From Bifidobacteriaceae bacterium (GTDB lineage: Bacteria > Actinomycetota > Actinomycetes > Actinomycetales > WQXJ01): a stretch of DNA of 5,017 nt. Shown in pieces: positions 4,645-5,017 of the stretch. The notes under the pieces were generated by a model, which saw nothing but the letters and a program-made list of their open reading frames with translations, had not been told where the DNA came from and did no database searches. Made by a program: the position numbers and the translations under genes. Every line of letters begins with the position of its first letter. The stretch's first letter is position 1. Location: the NCBI GenBank assembly GCA_031279575.1, contig JAITIG010000113.1, positions 1-5,017 on the forward strand. The letters are read 5' to 3'.

Positions 4645-5017
4645 CCGCTCCTCCAGCATCCGCCGCAGGGCCGGGTCCGCGCCGTAGACCTCGTCGCCGG
4701 CGACCCAGGCGCCCACCGCGCCGTCGGACCCCAAAGACTCGGCCGCGTAGTCCCGCAGGGCGGCCTTCGCGTCAGCGGCGCTCCACCGAGCGCGGGCCAG
4801 CAGATGCTGGAACCGGCCCGGGCCGGCATGGCCGGCCAACTCGGCCAACGTCCAGCAGTTCTTCCGCGCCTGGTCCACCACCAGCGCCAACACGAAGCCC
4901 AACGCCACCGCCAACGCGTCCGCCCTGTGGAACAAACCGGCGAACACACGGCGCAGCCCGCCCCACGCCTCCTCCCACACACGGGAACGTACAATAGGAC
5001 CAGGAGCCGCCCGGCGG
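4645..5017 (-). pseudogene. Decayed IS701-like transposase with internal deletion (continues past right edge)
   Basis: In the minus frame that includes a GTG at 4980, the translation resembles the N-terminal part of actinobacterial IS701-type DDE transposases: LVVDQARKNCWTLAELAG (around 4881-4831), then FQHLLARARWSAADAKAALR and DYAAESLGSDGAV. It then jumps directly to AWVAGDEVYGADPALRRMLE (around 4710-4651). In complete members these blocks are separated by a long segment carrying the first catalytic Asp motif (a VVDETG-like sequence followed by KKG) and the linker/tyrosine region. Here that segment is missing, as is everything after LEERG, including the region with the last catalytic residue. 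The frame is open to the window edge, so the true N-terminus is uncertain. Past about 4645 the frame continues antisense into the lipoprotein gene until 4516 with no family resemblance. The element cannot encode an active transposase; family assignment is from remembered motifs, not a search. Confidence 0.7.

Noticed and set aside
4485..4994. Minus-strand frame starting MYVPVCGRRR
   Set aside because: It is a shifted frame of the transposase remnant. The frame carrying RKNCWTLAE and GDEVYG is the meaningful one.
4380..4997. 205-codon plus-strand frame overlapping the lipoprotein 3' end and the transposase remnant
   Set aside because: The translation is Pro/Arg/Thr-rich and antisense or out of frame to features with real motifs.

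Overview
This 5,017-base window has the very high G+C and third-position G/C bias of an actinobacterial (Actinomycetota) chromosome. That fits the gene content: an actinobacterial-type acyl-CoA carboxylase alpha subunit (biotin carboxylase plus biotin carrier on one chain), next to a Maf-family nucleotide pyrophosphatase and GreA. I cannot name the genus from the sequence alone.

Layout. (1) At the left edge is the N-terminal part of a minus-strand ribbon-helix-helix protein (1-148), probably the antitoxin or repressor of a toxin-antitoxin pair whose second gene would lie beyond the window. It has a direct repeat just upstream that looks like a promoter/operator. (2) Positions 149-467 hold no gene I can support, only low-complexity DNA with a 10-bp tandem repeat. 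(3) A co-directional minus-strand block follows: greA (3695-3216), maf (3203-2535) and the carboxylase alpha subunit (2459-468). greA and maf are 12 bases apart; maf and the carboxylase are 75 bases apart. This probably forms one operon combining transcription-elongation rescue, nucleotide house-cleaning and the first step of malonyl-/methylmalonyl-CoA supply. The carboxyltransferase beta subunit is not in the window. (4) A 379-base divergent intergenic region (3696-4074) contains an AT-rich island with a 14-bp tandem repeat, two inverted repeats, and a second, perfect 14-bp tandem repeat. (5) A plus-strand lipoprotein with an acidic, Gln/Asp-rich tether (4075-4623) has a clear ribosome binding site. 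(6) At the right edge, on the minus strand, is a decayed IS701-like transposase with an internal deletion (4645-5017).

No novel multi-gene system is visible. The observations most worth checking are: an in-frame array of six 24-bp repeats (8 residues each) between the biotin carboxylase and biotin carrier halves of the carboxylase; a 12-base element shared (11 of 12 bases) by the promoter regions of the ribbon-helix-helix gene and greA; and the deletion structure of the transposase remnant.
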